From assembly GCF_002844235.1 (NCBI RefSeq), contig NZ_PGTS01000001.1, forward strand, positions 1 to 64,000: a DNA stretch of 64,000 bases, in the 5' to 3' direction. The stretch is from Thalassospira povalilytica (GTDB lineage Bacteria > Pseudomonadota > Alphaproteobacteria > Rhodospirillales > Thalassospiraceae). This document shows positions 26,308 to 35,593 of the stretch, piece by piece. Every line of letters begins with the position of its first letter. Position 1 is the stretch's first letter. The position numbers were made by a program, and so were the translations under genes. The notes beneath the pieces are model-generated. The model saw only the letters and a list, made by a program, of their open reading frames with translations. It searched no databases and was not told the DNA's origin.

Positions 26308-27114
26308 ATGACCGTCTTGTTTATGCGCCGCCAGTTTGAATTTGCACCTTTGCGTTCCGTTATCGGGCTTGGAATGGTTTTGGCCGTTGCGGCCTGCGGG
26401 GATACCAGTCCGAACTGGGAGCCGCAGGATATGTTTGCTGCCCCCACCGAGGCCAAGCTTGATGACCGTTACCGGGCGATGATCGATTTCAAGGCGATGG
26501 CGCGCGACGAGACGGGCAAGGAATATGCCGCCGGTCCGAAGGCCACCGTCATGGGCGCCGTCGAAGAGGCCGTTGCCATGTGCAGCCAGGCCAATGCACA
26601 AGGCTGCAAGGCGGTGCGGGTCGGGCTGACATGGGTCGATGGTCTTGACCAGGCTGCCATTGAAAGTGTGATCAAATCCTATGGCGATACCATGACGGCC
26701 GAGGCCTATCAGGCGGCTGGTCAGGGCAATATGGGGGCCGCGAACTGGCTTGCCTATCACTATGCGGTGCGCGGCGAAAACCTTGATGAGGCGGAAAGAC
26801 TTTCGAAACAGGCGCTTGCGGTGGCGCCCGATGACCCCGGGGCACTTGATACCTATGGGCTGATCCTGTACCGCCAGGGGCGCTATGCCGAGGCCGAGGA
26901 AGTTTTCATTCGGGTCAACAAGGCGATGCCGACCGCAGAACATATCGCCCATTTTGCCGACAATGCCCTGGCGATGGGGAAAACCGATATGGCGCGCGCG
27001 GCCTATCAGCGTGCATTGCAGGCCGGGGCGGGCCCGGTTCTGTCGCAAACCATCCAGAAGCGCCTTCTGGCGCTTGATCTTAATAGCGGTGGCAATATCC
27101 AGCCGGCGCAATGA
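26308..27114 (+). CDS. TPR-repeat lipoprotein
   Basis: A 268-residue predicted lipoprotein. ATG 26308 follows GGGGA directly; the N-terminus has basic residues, a hydrophobic segment and a lipobox LAVAAC, so the mature protein starts at that cysteine. The C-terminal half holds tetratricopeptide repeats (segments like ALAVAPDDPGALDTYGLILY and GRYAEAEEVFIRVNKAMP). TPR lipoproteins usually scaffold envelope complexes. The specific partner is unknown. Its stop overlaps the next start (ATGA). Confidence 0.72.
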   Translation: MTVLFMRRQFEFAPLRSVIGLGMVLAVAACGDTSPNWEPQDMFAAPTEAKLDDRYRAMIDFKAMARDETGKEYAAGPKATVMGAVEEAVAMCSQANAQGCKAVRVGLTWVDGLDQAAIESVIKSYGDTMTAEAYQAAGQGNMGAANWLAYHYAVRGENLDEAERLSKQALAVAPDDPGALDTYGLILYRQGRYAEAEEVFIRVNKAMPTAEHIAHFADNALAMGKTDMARAAYQRALQAGAGPVLSQTIQKRLLALDLNSGGNIQPAQ

Positions 27115-27803
27115 CCCGGCATATCATCTTTGATTGCGACGGTGTCCTGATTGACAGCGAGATTCTGTCTTTTGCGGTCGATGAAAGGATGCTGCCCGAA
27201 TATAGCATTACCCTGGGGGCCGCAGAACTTGCACGCACATTCGGTGGTGTTGCCTATCGCGAGATGGTGGCCGAGCTGAATGCGCGATTTGGCACCGATA
27301 TTGACCCGGCTGCCTATCAGCAACAGTGCGAGGCCGAGCTGGCGCGCCTGTTTGCAACCGATCTGCGGGCCATTGCCGGGATGGCTGAGCTTCTTGGGGG
27401 CCTGACCGTACCTTTTGCGCTGGCTTCGGGGAGTGACTTGGCGCGCCTTGATCAGTGTCTTTCGATAACCGGACTGTCAGAATTCTTTGAAGGACGCATT
27501 TTTTCAGCCCAACAAGTGACACGGGGCAAGCCTGCGCCGGATGTTTTCCTGCTTGCTGCGAAAACATGCGGATGGGAGCCGGAAAGCTGCCTTGTGATCG
27601 AAGACAGCCCGTCCGGAGTGATCGCAGCCGGTGCGGCGGGGATGCGGTGTGTCGGATTTCTTGGTGGGGCACATCGCAATGCCGGGGACGAAGGTATTTT
27701 GCGCGATGCCGGGGCGGAATATGTTGCAGGAAGCAGCGCGGATTTGCACCGCTACCTGCGTGAGTTGGGTCTGATCAGCCGGAATGGCGATGGTAGGGGT
27801 TAA
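27111..27803 (+). CDS. HAD-superfamily phosphatase, phosphoglycolate-phosphatase-like
   Basis: A 230-residue HAD hydrolase of subfamily IA. Motif I is IIFDCDGVLIDSE with both aspartates, motif II the Ser in FALASGS, motif III the Lys in GKPAPDVF, motif IV VIEDSPSGV. A helical cap (about 20-80) suits small phosphosugar-type substrates such as phosphoglycolate or beta-phosphoglucose. It is translationally coupled to the TPR lipoprotein and overlaps the 3' end of the convergent allA by four bases. Confidence 0.85.
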   Translation: MTRHIIFDCDGVLIDSEILSFAVDERMLPEYSITLGAAELARTFGGVAYREMVAELNARFGTDIDPAAYQQQCEAELARLFATDLRAIAGMAELLGGLTVPFALASGSDLARLDQCLSITGLSEFFEGRIFSAQQVTRGKPAPDVFLLAAKTCGWEPESCLVIEDSPSGVIAAGAAGMRCVGFLGGAHRNAGDEGILRDAGAEYVAGSSADLHRYLRELGLISRNGDGRG

Positions 27804-28306
27804 GCCCAGTCCAGTGTGATGACCTCGCCATCGACCAGGGGCAGGTCAACTTCATTAAGGTTGTTGCCCGGACCGGAGCGATCCACGATCAGAAAATCGC
27901 TGTCTTCTTCAAGTACCAGAAGCGGGTGATGCCAGACATTCTTGGCATAGGTCACCCCCTGTGTTCCGTCCGAAAGGAAGGCGCGCAGGTTTTCCGGGGC
28001 CGGATCATCCGTACCTGATGCCACGACGATCAGGAATTTCTGCCCCGACAGCGGCATGAAGGCCTGTGAACCCAGCGGATGACGTTCCATCATCGTGATT
28101 TCAATCGGTTTTGGCCGCGGTGTGCCGCGAAAGATGCTGATGATCGGGGCCCCGCCTTCGTCGGCGACATCAACGCGCGAGATGTCGTGAAACCGGGTGG
28201 TGGTGCCCTGATTGATCTTGTAGCTGTCGCGCGCGGTGGCAATCGAAATGACTTCGCCAAACGGGGCGAACGCGTCTTGGGTCAGGTGTTCGACCGGAAG
28301 CTTCAT
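27800..28306 (-). CDS. allA: Ureidoglycolate lyase
   Basis: A 168-residue cupin-fold enzyme that splits (S)-ureidoglycolate into glyoxylate and urea, the last step of allantoin breakdown to urea. Family motifs are AFAPFGEVI near the N-terminus, MMERHPLGSQAFMPL with the conserved histidine, and KNVWHHPLLVL. It closes the minus-strand operon puuE-uraD-alc-allA, 30 bp after the allantoicase gene. AGGAT and AGGT precede the ATG. The urea made here can feed the urease encoded at 56.8-62.1 kb. Confidence 0.92.
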   Translation of the reverse strand: MKLPVEHLTQDAFAPFGEVISIATARDSYKINQGTTTRFHDISRVDVADEGGAPIISIFRGTPRPKPIEITMMERHPLGSQAFMPLSGQKFLIVVASGTDDPAPENLRAFLSDGTQGVTYAKNVWHHPLLVLEEDSDFLIVDRSGPGNNLNEVDLPLVDGEVITLDWA

Positions 28307-28336
28307 ACCTGCACAATCCTTTTGGTTGGTGGCGGT

Positions 28337-29356
28337 TTATCTGGTGGCCGGTTTGCCAAGGATGCGCAGACGGCTGATGCCGCCATCCGGGATCGAATTA
28401 ACCCGCAAATGGGTGACCGGTCCATTGACGGTCAGGGCCGATGCGTCGAATTCGTGGATGTGATCAGCCTGCATTTTGCTTTCGGGCAGGACGGTTGACC
28501 AGAACATCGAACGCGCACGCAGCGACTTGTCCTTTTCACCGTCCACATAGGCCCCCTGGATCGAGACGCGGTCCGGGTAGTTGCCCTTGAAGTGGCAGGT
28601 ATCAACGATGATTTTTTCGATCTCGCCGGGGTGGCCAAGTTCGACGATCAGCCATTCATTACCCGGTTCGCGGCGACGACGGGTTTCCCAGCCATCCCCC
28701 ATATTGACCCCGCGGCCCGGTGCCAGAATGGCGTTCGGGTTGCCGTAATGGGCATCGGACCAGCCAACAACCACGCCGCCATTGATCATGGCGGCAAGAT
28801 CGACCTGTTCACCCTTGGCCGCCATTTCCGTCCAGTCACGGTTCGGACGACCATAGACACGCAGGCGGGCAACACCGCCGTCAGGGTAAATATGCAGGCG
28901 AACGTGGGTATAAATGGCGTCCGATGTCACGTCGGCAAAGTGATGGGCACTGGCACCAAGGCCCATGGGGGCAACGATTTCATCCCATTTGGCATCATCG
29001 GCCGGATCGCCATTCGGGCAATAGCAGCCTTCAAGCGAAGCGGCTGGCGGGAAGTTGCCGGTAAAGTGGCTGGTGTCGATATCAACACCGTAAATCCGCC
29101 CCGACGTCGCCAGGCGGACGACGCAGTAATCATGGCCTTCGACCCGTTTGCGGCGGCTTTCCCAGCCATCCATCCATTTGCCATGATCGTCATAGCGATC
29201 CGGATAGAACACGGCGTCACCGGTTTGCAGCATCCGCTGTTTGTCGGCAAAGAAATCATCTGTCGCAAAAATGGCCTCTGCGCCAAGACGTTCATCGGCA
29301 AGGTTGACAAACTTCCGGGTAAATTCCGGTGCGTCGTGATTTTCCTGATGGCTCAT
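28337..29356 (-). CDS. alc: Allantoicase
   Basis: A 339-residue enzyme that hydrolyses allantoate to ureidoglycolate and urea. It is built of two homologous beta-sandwich domains; each carries the repeat pattern DGWESRRKR / DGWETRRRR followed later by DTSHFTGN / DTCHFKGN and by an HxRxxxxPDGGxxRLR-type segment, which makes the internal duplication plain. AGGA precedes the ATG. It lies between uraD and allA in the operon. Confidence 0.94.
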   Translation of the reverse strand: MSHQENHDAPEFTRKFVNLADERLGAEAIFATDDFFADKQRMLQTGDAVFYPDRYDDHGKWMDGWESRRKRVEGHDYCVVRLATSGRIYGVDIDTSHFTGNFPPAASLEGCYCPNGDPADDAKWDEIVAPMGLGASAHHFADVTSDAIYTHVRLHIYPDGGVARLRVYGRPNRDWTEMAAKGEQVDLAAMINGGVVVGWSDAHYGNPNAILAPGRGVNMGDGWETRRRREPGNEWLIVELGHPGEIEKIIVDTCHFKGNYPDRVSIQGAYVDGEKDKSLRARSMFWSTVLPESKMQADHIHEFDASALTVNGPVTHLRVNSIPDGGISRLRILGKPATR

Positions 29357-29421
29357 GGTCGTAAAATCCTGAAATGGTCGTTTATTGTTCGGTGATCAAT
29401 CCGGCTTGTCGGAAGTCCGGT

Positions 29422-29949
29422 TTACAGCGCTTCCAGCCGCAATTTCGCAATGCGATGGACCTGATTGATCGCCTCGTTAAATTCGGTTTCGACGTCGTTT
29501 TTCACCCGCCGTTCAAAGGCGGCAAGAATATCGGTGCGATGGAACCCCTTGACCGCAAAGATAAACGGAAAACCGAACTTCTGTTTGTAAAGGTCATTGA
29601 GTTCGGTAAAGCGGGCCAGTTCATCGGCGCTGCATTGATCAAGACCCGCCCCCATCTGTTCGTTCTGGGACGAGGTCGTCAGATCGGCAAGGGCCAGTTT
29701 CCCGGCAAGGTCGGGATGGGCGCGCAAAAGTGCCAGCTTGTCGGCATCAACCGCCCCGTTGACAATGGCCGCCATCGCATCGGCCAAGGCCGCCGGCGTG
29801 TTATGGGCATCGGTGATGCCGCGATCATAAAGTTGTTCGGCGATCCAGGGCGAATGTTCGTAAACCCCGCCATAAAGCGAGACAAAGGCGCTTTTGGCCA
29901 ATGTGCTGGGCGGGCGGGTTTCAAACAGGGATTTGGTGGTTTCTGTCAT
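29422..29949 (-). CDS. uraD: OHCU decarboxylase
   Basis: A 175-residue all-helical enzyme that decarboxylates 2-oxo-4-hydroxy-4-carboxy-5-ureidoimidazoline to (S)-allantoin. The catalytic region RAHPDLAGK holds the conserved histidine and SSQNEQMGAGLD the substrate-binding Ser/Glu-Gln positions; KFGFPFIFAVKG is the third signature. It is a stand-alone gene here and works after UraH (31345), which is encoded divergently. AGGA lies before the ATG. Confidence 0.94.
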   Translation of the reverse strand: MTETTKSLFETRPPSTLAKSAFVSLYGGVYEHSPWIAEQLYDRGITDAHNTPAALADAMAAIVNGAVDADKLALLRAHPDLAGKLALADLTTSSQNEQMGAGLDQCSADELARFTELNDLYKQKFGFPFIFAVKGFHRTDILAAFERRVKNDVETEFNEAINQVHRIAKLRLEAL

Positions 29950-29973
29950 GATATTGGTGTTCCTGCGTCGGTC

Positions 29974-30888
29974 TCAGCCAGCGAACGGATGATGTTCGCG
30001 CCAGTGGCGGGCGATATCGATCCGGCGGGCAAACCAGACGTCATCGTGGCTTTGGACATAATCGACGAAACGTTTCAGCGCGGCAAAGCGGCCCGGACGC
30101 CCGACCAGTCGGCAATGCAGACCAAGTGACAGCATGCGCGGGGTATGTGCGCCTTCCTCGTAAAGGGTGTCGAAGCTGTCCTTGAGATACTGGAAATACT
30201 GTTCGCCGGAATTGAAACCCTGAAGGGCGGCAAAGCGCATGTCGTTGGCATCAAGGGTATAAGGCACGATCAGATGCGGCTTTTCCGTCTGGGTGCTCCA
30301 GAACGGAAGTTCGTCACTATAGTCATCAGCGTCATAGAGGAAGCCGCCTTCCTCATTGACCAGGCGGCGGGTATTGGGGCTGGTGCGGCCGGTGTACCAG
30401 CCAAGCGGACGTTCGCCGGTGACGTCCTTGATGATATCAATCGCCTTGTGAAGATGTTCGCGTTCGATATCTTCGGGCACATACTGATAGTCAATCCAGC
30501 GATAGCCGTGCGAGCAAATCTCGTGTCCATCCTTCATCGCGACTTCGCCAACTTTTGGATGGCGGGCAAGGGCCATGGCGACGGCAAAGATGGTGATCGG
30601 GATCTGGCGTTCGCGAAACAGGTTCAGGATGCGCCACACACCAACGCGCGAGCCGTATTCGTAAATCGACTCCATGCTCATATGACGCACACCTTCGCGC
30701 ATGTCGGCACCGACGATTTCAGACAGGAACGCCTCGGACGCGCGGTCGCCATGCAGGATGCAGTTTTCACCGCCTTCTTCGTAATTCAGGACAAACTGAA
30801 CAGCCACGCGTGCGCCATTGGGCCAATTGGCCTTGGGCGGGTTTTCGCCATATCCGATCAAGTCGCGCGCATATGTCTGGTCGTTCAT
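29974..30888 (-). CDS. puuE: Allantoinase, PuuE type
   Basis: A 304-residue metal-independent allantoinase of the polysaccharide-deacetylase fold, which opens the allantoin ring to allantoate. Signatures are FVLNYEEGGE near residue 33, MSMESIYEYGSRVGVWRI, the HEICSHGYRWIDYQ stretch typical of this fold and GWYTGRTSPNTRRL. It differs from the amidohydrolase AllB. GGAGAAGG precedes the ATG. First gene of the minus-strand operon, divergent from uraH-xdh across a regulatory gap. Confidence 0.93.
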   Translation of the reverse strand: MNDQTYARDLIGYGENPPKANWPNGARVAVQFVLNYEEGGENCILHGDRASEAFLSEIVGADMREGVRHMSMESIYEYGSRVGVWRILNLFRERQIPITIFAVAMALARHPKVGEVAMKDGHEICSHGYRWIDYQYVPEDIEREHLHKAIDIIKDVTGERPLGWYTGRTSPNTRRLVNEEGGFLYDADDYSDELPFWSTQTEKPHLIVPYTLDANDMRFAALQGFNSGEQYFQYLKDSFDTLYEEGAHTPRMLSLGLHCRLVGRPGRFAALKRFVDYVQSHDDVWFARRIDIARHWREHHPFAG

Positions 30889-31344
30889 CTGGGCCTTCTC
30901 CTGAATTCTAATCGGTCCTGTGCCTAACGCCCGGCTTTGTTGTGGGGACCGTTTGGTGTAGCATCTTTGTGGTTACAATTAACCATAGGTCGCGGTGCAG
31001 CAAGGGATAAACCCGTGCCTGCCGGACCTGATAAGTGCCGCACTATCAAGACGGTTTTGATAATGTTCCTGGACGGAAGGTAAGTCGGGCCACGTTTTAC
31101 ACGGTCTTCCAAGGCTTTTTGCCACGGTTGCATGTTATAGTGCCTTAAACTGATACATTCGTTTTTCAAAGAATTATTGATATAGTTTCACTTTATCCCC
31201 TCTTTCCCGAGGGCAGGCGGAATGCGACCCTTTTGAAGCGCTATAAAGTTCGACACAAAACCAAAGGGCCCGCCCCAAAAAGAATGTCGAACACGGGAGA
31301 AGCGACCGACCACAAAAGTAAGAATAAGAGAGAGGAGGCCCGGC
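30889..31344. promoter_or_regulatory. Divergent control region between puuE and uraH
   Basis: This 456-bp gap has no gene. It must hold promoters for both purine operons. Two inverted repeats stand out: TGGTTA-CAAT-TAACCA (30970-30985), a perfect 16-bp operator-like palindrome close to puuE, and TATCAA-N7-TTGATA (31044-31062). The first is the better operator candidate. The regulator is not encoded next to it; a MarR- or GntR-type purine/urate sensor would be expected. Confidence 0.55.
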
Positions 31345-31698
31345 ATGGGACGACTGACTACCCATGTACTGGATACGGCAAAAGGCTGCCCGGCTGCTGG
31401 AATCCGCATTGAGCTGCACCGCTATGGCAATGGTCATGATGATCTGGTTGCCGAGGCCGTGACCAATGCCGATGGCCGCACCGATGCGCCGATGCTTGAA
31501 GGTGCCTCTTTCAAACCCGGTGAATATCAGCTGGTCTTCCATGCCGGGGCGTATTTTGATGCGTGCGGGGAAAATCTTCCCGATCCCAAATTCCTTGATC
31601 AGGTTGTCATCCGGTTCGGTATTTCTGACGGGCAGGCGCATTATCATGTGCCGCTGTTGCTGTCGCCGTTCGGCTATTCCACCTATCGCGGAAGCTGA
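31345..31698 (+). CDS. uraH: 5-hydroxyisourate hydrolase
   Basis: A 117-residue transthyretin-related protein that hydrolyses 5-hydroxyisourate to OHCU. It starts with LTTHVLDTAKGCPAAG, includes the conserved HRYG, and ends with the diagnostic tetrapeptide YRGS (114-117). No signal peptide. GAGGAGG precedes the ATG. First gene of the plus-strand run with xdhABC, eight bases before xdhA. Confidence 0.96.
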   Translation: MGRLTTHVLDTAKGCPAAGIRIELHRYGNGHDDLVAEAVTNADGRTDAPMLEGASFKPGEYQLVFHAGAYFDACGENLPDPKFLDQVVIRFGISDGQAHYHVPLLLSPFGYSTYRGS

Positions 31699-31706
31699 GG
31701 TTGATC

Positions 31707-33200
31707 ATGGCGCACGCGACCGGTTCTTTCCGTTCTGATATCCGTTTTCTTTTGGGCAATGAAGAACGCAGCCTGTGTGATGTTGATCCGCAGATGACGG
31801 TTCTTGAATATCTGCGTCTGTCCGAACGCAAATCCGGCACCAAGGAAGGCTGTGCCGAAGGCGATTGCGGTGCCTGCACCGTCGTTCTGGGGGAGCCGGA
31901 TGGCAAGGGCGGCATGGCGTATCGCACGGTCAATGCCTGTATCCAGTTTGTGCCGACCCTTGATGGCAAGCAGCTTTTGACGGTCGAGCATCTTAAATCA
32001 AGCGACGGCACCCTTCATCCCGTACAGCAGGCGATGGTCGATACCCATGGATCGCAATGCGGGTTCTGCACGCCGGGCTTTGTCATGAGCCTTTATCAGC
32101 TGTGGCTTGATGGTGGCGAAGATGACCGCGGTGCGATCAATGATGCGCTGGCGGGGAACCTTTGCCGGTGCACAGGCTATGGCCCGATCATCGAGGCCGC
32201 CCGCAAGGCTGGCGGGGTTGCTGCCAACGACGCGGCAGAGCAAAAGCGTCGTTCGGATATTGCGGCCCGTCTGAGTGCGATGGTTGATGGTGCGGGTACG
32301 CTTGCGCTTGAACATCCCGCAGGGCGCTATTACGCGCCGCAAACATCTGATGAACTTGCCGCACTTCTGGTCCAGCATCCCGATGCCACGGTTCTGGCCG
32401 GCGGGACGGATGTCGGACTTTGGGTGACCAAGATGCTCAAACGTCTGGACCCGATTATTTATATTGGCGATGTCGCAGACCTGAAATCGGTCAGTGAAAC
32501 CGAAGATGCCCTGATTATCGGGGCTGGTGTGACCTATAGCCGCGCCCATGATGCGCTTGGCCGGGTTGCTGCTGATGTCGGGGAGTTGGTACGCCGGATC
32601 GGTTCGCGGCAAATTCGCAATGCCGGAACCGTGGGGGGCAATATTGCCAATGGATCGCCAATTGGTGACACACCACCGGCCCTGATTGCGCTGGGGGCCA
32701 AGATTGTTTTGCGCATGGGTGATGTAAGACGCGAAGTCGCCCTTGAAGATTTCTTTGTTACCTATGGCAAACAGGACCGTCATCCGGGCGAGTTTGTGCA
32801 AAGCGTGATCGTGCCCAAACCGGCCAAAGGTGTGGTGTTCAAGGCCTACAAGATTTCCAAACGGTTTGATCAGGACATTACCGCGGTGCTTGGCGCCTTT
32901 GCGATCAAGGTCGTTGACGGCAAGGTCGCGGAATTCCGTGCGGCGTTTGGGGGCATGGCCGGCACCCCGATGCGGGCAGCCAAATGCGAAGCGGCCATGA
33001 TCGGCAAGGACTGGAATGAAGCCAGCCTGAATGCGGCCCAACTGGAGCTGGCCAAGGATTTCGCACCGATGACCGATATGCGGGCATCAAAGGAATACCG
33101 CGTGCTGGTGGCCCAGAACCTTTTGACCAAGCTGTTTATCGAAACCAACGCACCCGAAATTGCCACCCGCCTTGTCGGCAAGGAGGCAGCCCATGTCTGA
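31707..33200 (+). CDS. xdhA: Xanthine dehydrogenase, FeS/FAD subunit
   Basis: A 497-residue small subunit of bacterial xanthine dehydrogenase, which oxidises hypoxanthine and xanthine to urate. Two [2Fe-2S] clusters are visible: Cys49, Cys54, Cys57 and Cys78, then Cys118, Cys121, Cys153 and Cys155. The FAD domain follows from about residue 200, with VLAGGTDVGLWVTK and AGTVGGNIANGSPIGD. ATG 31707 is preferred to TTG 31701 on spacing from GAGG. It overlaps xdhB by eight bases. Confidence 0.95.
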   Translation: MAHATGSFRSDIRFLLGNEERSLCDVDPQMTVLEYLRLSERKSGTKEGCAEGDCGACTVVLGEPDGKGGMAYRTVNACIQFVPTLDGKQLLTVEHLKSSDGTLHPVQQAMVDTHGSQCGFCTPGFVMSLYQLWLDGGEDDRGAINDALAGNLCRCTGYGPIIEAARKAGGVAANDAAEQKRRSDIAARLSAMVDGAGTLALEHPAGRYYAPQTSDELAALLVQHPDATVLAGGTDVGLWVTKMLKRLDPIIYIGDVADLKSVSETEDALIIGAGVTYSRAHDALGRVAADVGELVRRIGSRQIRNAGTVGGNIANGSPIGDTPPALIALGAKIVLRMGDVRREVALEDFFVTYGKQDRHPGEFVQSVIVPKPAKGVVFKAYKISKRFDQDITAVLGAFAIKVVDGKVAEFRAAFGGMAGTPMRAAKCEAAMIGKDWNEASLNAAQLELAKDFAPMTDMRASKEYRVLVAQNLLTKLFIETNAPEIATRLVGKEAAHV

Positions 33201-35589
33201 TCAGATCAGCCAAACCGAAACCGATGAAGTGATCGCCCCGACTGCCGGTCTTTCGGGCGGGGTGCGGTCCAGTTCCAAACATGATAGCGGCCCGAAACAT
33301 GTGGCGGGCGAAGCGGTCTATATCGATGACATTATCGAACCTTATGGCACGCTTCATCTGGCCCCCGGCGCGGCAAACATCGCGCATGGCAAGATCAGGA
33401 AGATGGATCTGTCCAAGGTCCGGTCCGCCCCCGGTGTGGTTTGCGTTCTGACCGCGGATGATGTGCCCGGTATGAATGACGTGTCACCCGCCCACACCCA
33501 TGATGATCCGGTTTTGCCCGATGGTATCGTGCAGTTCTATGGGCAGCCGGTATTTTGCGTCGCGGCCGAAACCCGCGCACAGGCCCGCGCGGCCGCCAAG
33601 CTTGCTGAAATCGAATATGAAGAACTGCCCGCGGTTCTGTCGATTGAAGATGCACTGGAAAAGCAGCAATTCGTCGCCCCGCCACATGTGATGAAACAGG
33701 GCGATGCCAAATCGGCCTTGGCCAAGGCCAAAAATCGTCGTGCCGGGCGAATGGAAATTGGCGGGCAGGATCACTTTTACCTCGAAGGTCAGATCACCTT
33801 TGCCATCCCGCAGGAGGATGGTGATGTTCTTTTGCATTGTTCGACCCAGCATCCATCCGAGGTCCAGCATAATATCGCCAATGTCCTTGGCCGTCCGGCA
33901 AATGCGGTGACGGTCGAGGTCCGCCGTATGGGCGGCGGTTTTGGCGGCAAGGAAACGCAGGCATCACAATGGGCGGCACTGGCGGCCATTGTGGCGGTGA
34001 AAACCGGACGTCCGGCCAAATTCCGTCTGGACCGTGATGATGACATGGTCATGACCGGCAAGCGTCATGACTTTATCGTTGATTACGATGTCGGCTTTGA
34101 TGATGACGGGCGGATTTGCGGCCTTGATCTTCAATACGCGGCCAATTGCGGGTTTTCCGCCGATTTATCTGCCGCAATTGCCGACCGCGCGATGTTCCAT
34201 ACCGACAATGCCTATTACCTTGGCGATGTCGAAATCAGATCATATCGCTGCAAAACCAACCTTGTGTCCAATACCGCATTCCGCGGGTTTGGCGGGCCGC
34301 AGGGGATGGTGGCAATCGAGCGCATCATTGATGAAATCGCCATGACCATCGGGCGCGATCCGATGGATGTGCGCATTGCCAACTATTACGGCACCAAGGA
34401 TCGCAATACGACGCCATATCATATGGTGGTCGAAGACAATGTTCTGCCGGAACTGACCGACGATATCCTGAAAGCCAGTGACTATCGCAAGCGCCGCGCC
34501 GAGATCGAAGCATTCAATGCCGAAAGCCCGGTTCTAAAAAAGGGCCTGTCCCTGACGCCGGTGAAGTTCGGCATTTCCTTTACCACCACCTTCCTTAACC
34601 AGGCGGGTGCGCTGATCCATATTTATCAGGATGGATCAGTGCATCTGAACCATGGTGGCACGGAAATGGGGCAGGGGCTTTTCATCAAGGTGGCCCAGGT
34701 CGTTGCCGAAGAATTCCAGATCGATCTGGATCAGATCAAGATCACTGCAACCAATACCGGCAAGGTTCCCAATACATCGGCCACCGCGGCATCAAGCGGG
34801 GCGGATATGAACGGCATGGCTGCGCGTGATGCGGCGATGACGATCAAGAACCGCCTGATTGCCTTTGCGGCGGAAAAATACGGTGTTGCGGAAAGTGCCG
34901 TGCGCTTTGTACCGGGCAAGATCATTGTCGGGGATGTGGCGGAGCTTGCCTTTGCCGATCTGATCAAGCAGGCCTATCTGGCGCGTGTGTCACTGTCGGC
35001 GACCGGCTATTACGCGACGCCGAAAATCCATTATGACCGCGAAACCGCGTCGGGTCGGCCGTTCTATTACTTTGCCTATGGCATGGCCTGTTCCGAAGTT
35101 CTGATTGATACCCTGACCGGTGAATACAAGGTGACGCGGGTCGATATCATCCATGATGTCGGGCGGTCGCTTAATCCGGCGATTGACCGTGGTCAGATCG
35201 AAGGCGGTTTCATTCAGGGCATGGGATGGCTGACTTCCGAAGAATTGTGGTGGGATGACAAGGGCAACCTGCGGACTCACGCGCCATCGACCTATAAAAT
35301 CCCGGCCTGTTCGGATCGTCCGGAAGATTTCCGGATGGAATTGTGGTCGTCCGGTCGAAACGTGGAAAAAACCATTCATCGGTCCAAGGCCGTGGGCGAG
35401 CCGCCCTTGATGTTGGCAATTTCGGTGCACCGTGCGATTGCCGATGCGGTGGCATCGGTTGCCGATCACAAGGTGGTGCCAAACCTTGATACCCCGGCAA
35501 CGCCCGAGGCGGTTCTTTATGCGGTGGCCGATGTTGCCAAACGCATGATCGAACAGGCCGGGCAGCCGGTTTCGGCCGCAGGGGAATGA
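33193..35589 (+). CDS. xdhB: Xanthine dehydrogenase, molybdopterin subunit
   Basis: A 798-residue large subunit that binds molybdenum cofactor and the purine. Motifs are VRRMGGGFGGKETQ, TAFRGFGGPQGM with the substrate-binding arginine, HLNHGGTEMGQGL and the C-terminal KAVGEPPLMLA containing the catalytic glutamate. ATG 33193 follows AAGGAGG inside the 3' end of xdhA. It works as (XdhA-XdhB)2 in the cytoplasm, with XdhC required for maturation. Confidence 0.96.
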   Translation: MSDQISQTETDEVIAPTAGLSGGVRSSSKHDSGPKHVAGEAVYIDDIIEPYGTLHLAPGAANIAHGKIRKMDLSKVRSAPGVVCVLTADDVPGMNDVSPAHTHDDPVLPDGIVQFYGQPVFCVAAETRAQARAAAKLAEIEYEELPAVLSIEDALEKQQFVAPPHVMKQGDAKSALAKAKNRRAGRMEIGGQDHFYLEGQITFAIPQEDGDVLLHCSTQHPSEVQHNIANVLGRPANAVTVEVRRMGGGFGGKETQASQWAALAAIVAVKTGRPAKFRLDRDDDMVMTGKRHDFIVDYDVGFDDDGRICGLDLQYAANCGFSADLSAAIADRAMFHTDNAYYLGDVEIRSYRCKTNLVSNTAFRGFGGPQGMVAIERIIDEIAMTIGRDPMDVRIANYYGTKDRNTTPYHMVVEDNVLPELTDDILKASDYRKRRAEIEAFNAESPVLKKGLSLTPVKFGISFTTTFLNQAGALIHIYQDGSVHLNHGGTEMGQGLFIKVAQVVAEEFQIDLDQIKITATNTGKVPNTSATAASSGADMNGMAARDAAMTIKNRLIAFAAEKYGVAESAVRFVPGKIIVGDVAELAFADLIKQAYLARVSLSATGYYATPKIHYDRETASGRPFYYFAYGMACSEVLIDTLTGEYKVTRVDIIHDVGRSLNPAIDRGQIEGGFIQGMGWLTSEELWWDDKGNLRTHAPSTYKIPACSDRPEDFRMELWSSGRNVEKTIHRSKAVGEPPLMLAISVHRAIADAVASVADHKVVPNLDTPATPEAVLYAVADVAKRMIEQAGQPVSAAGE

Positions 35590-35593
35590 AACC

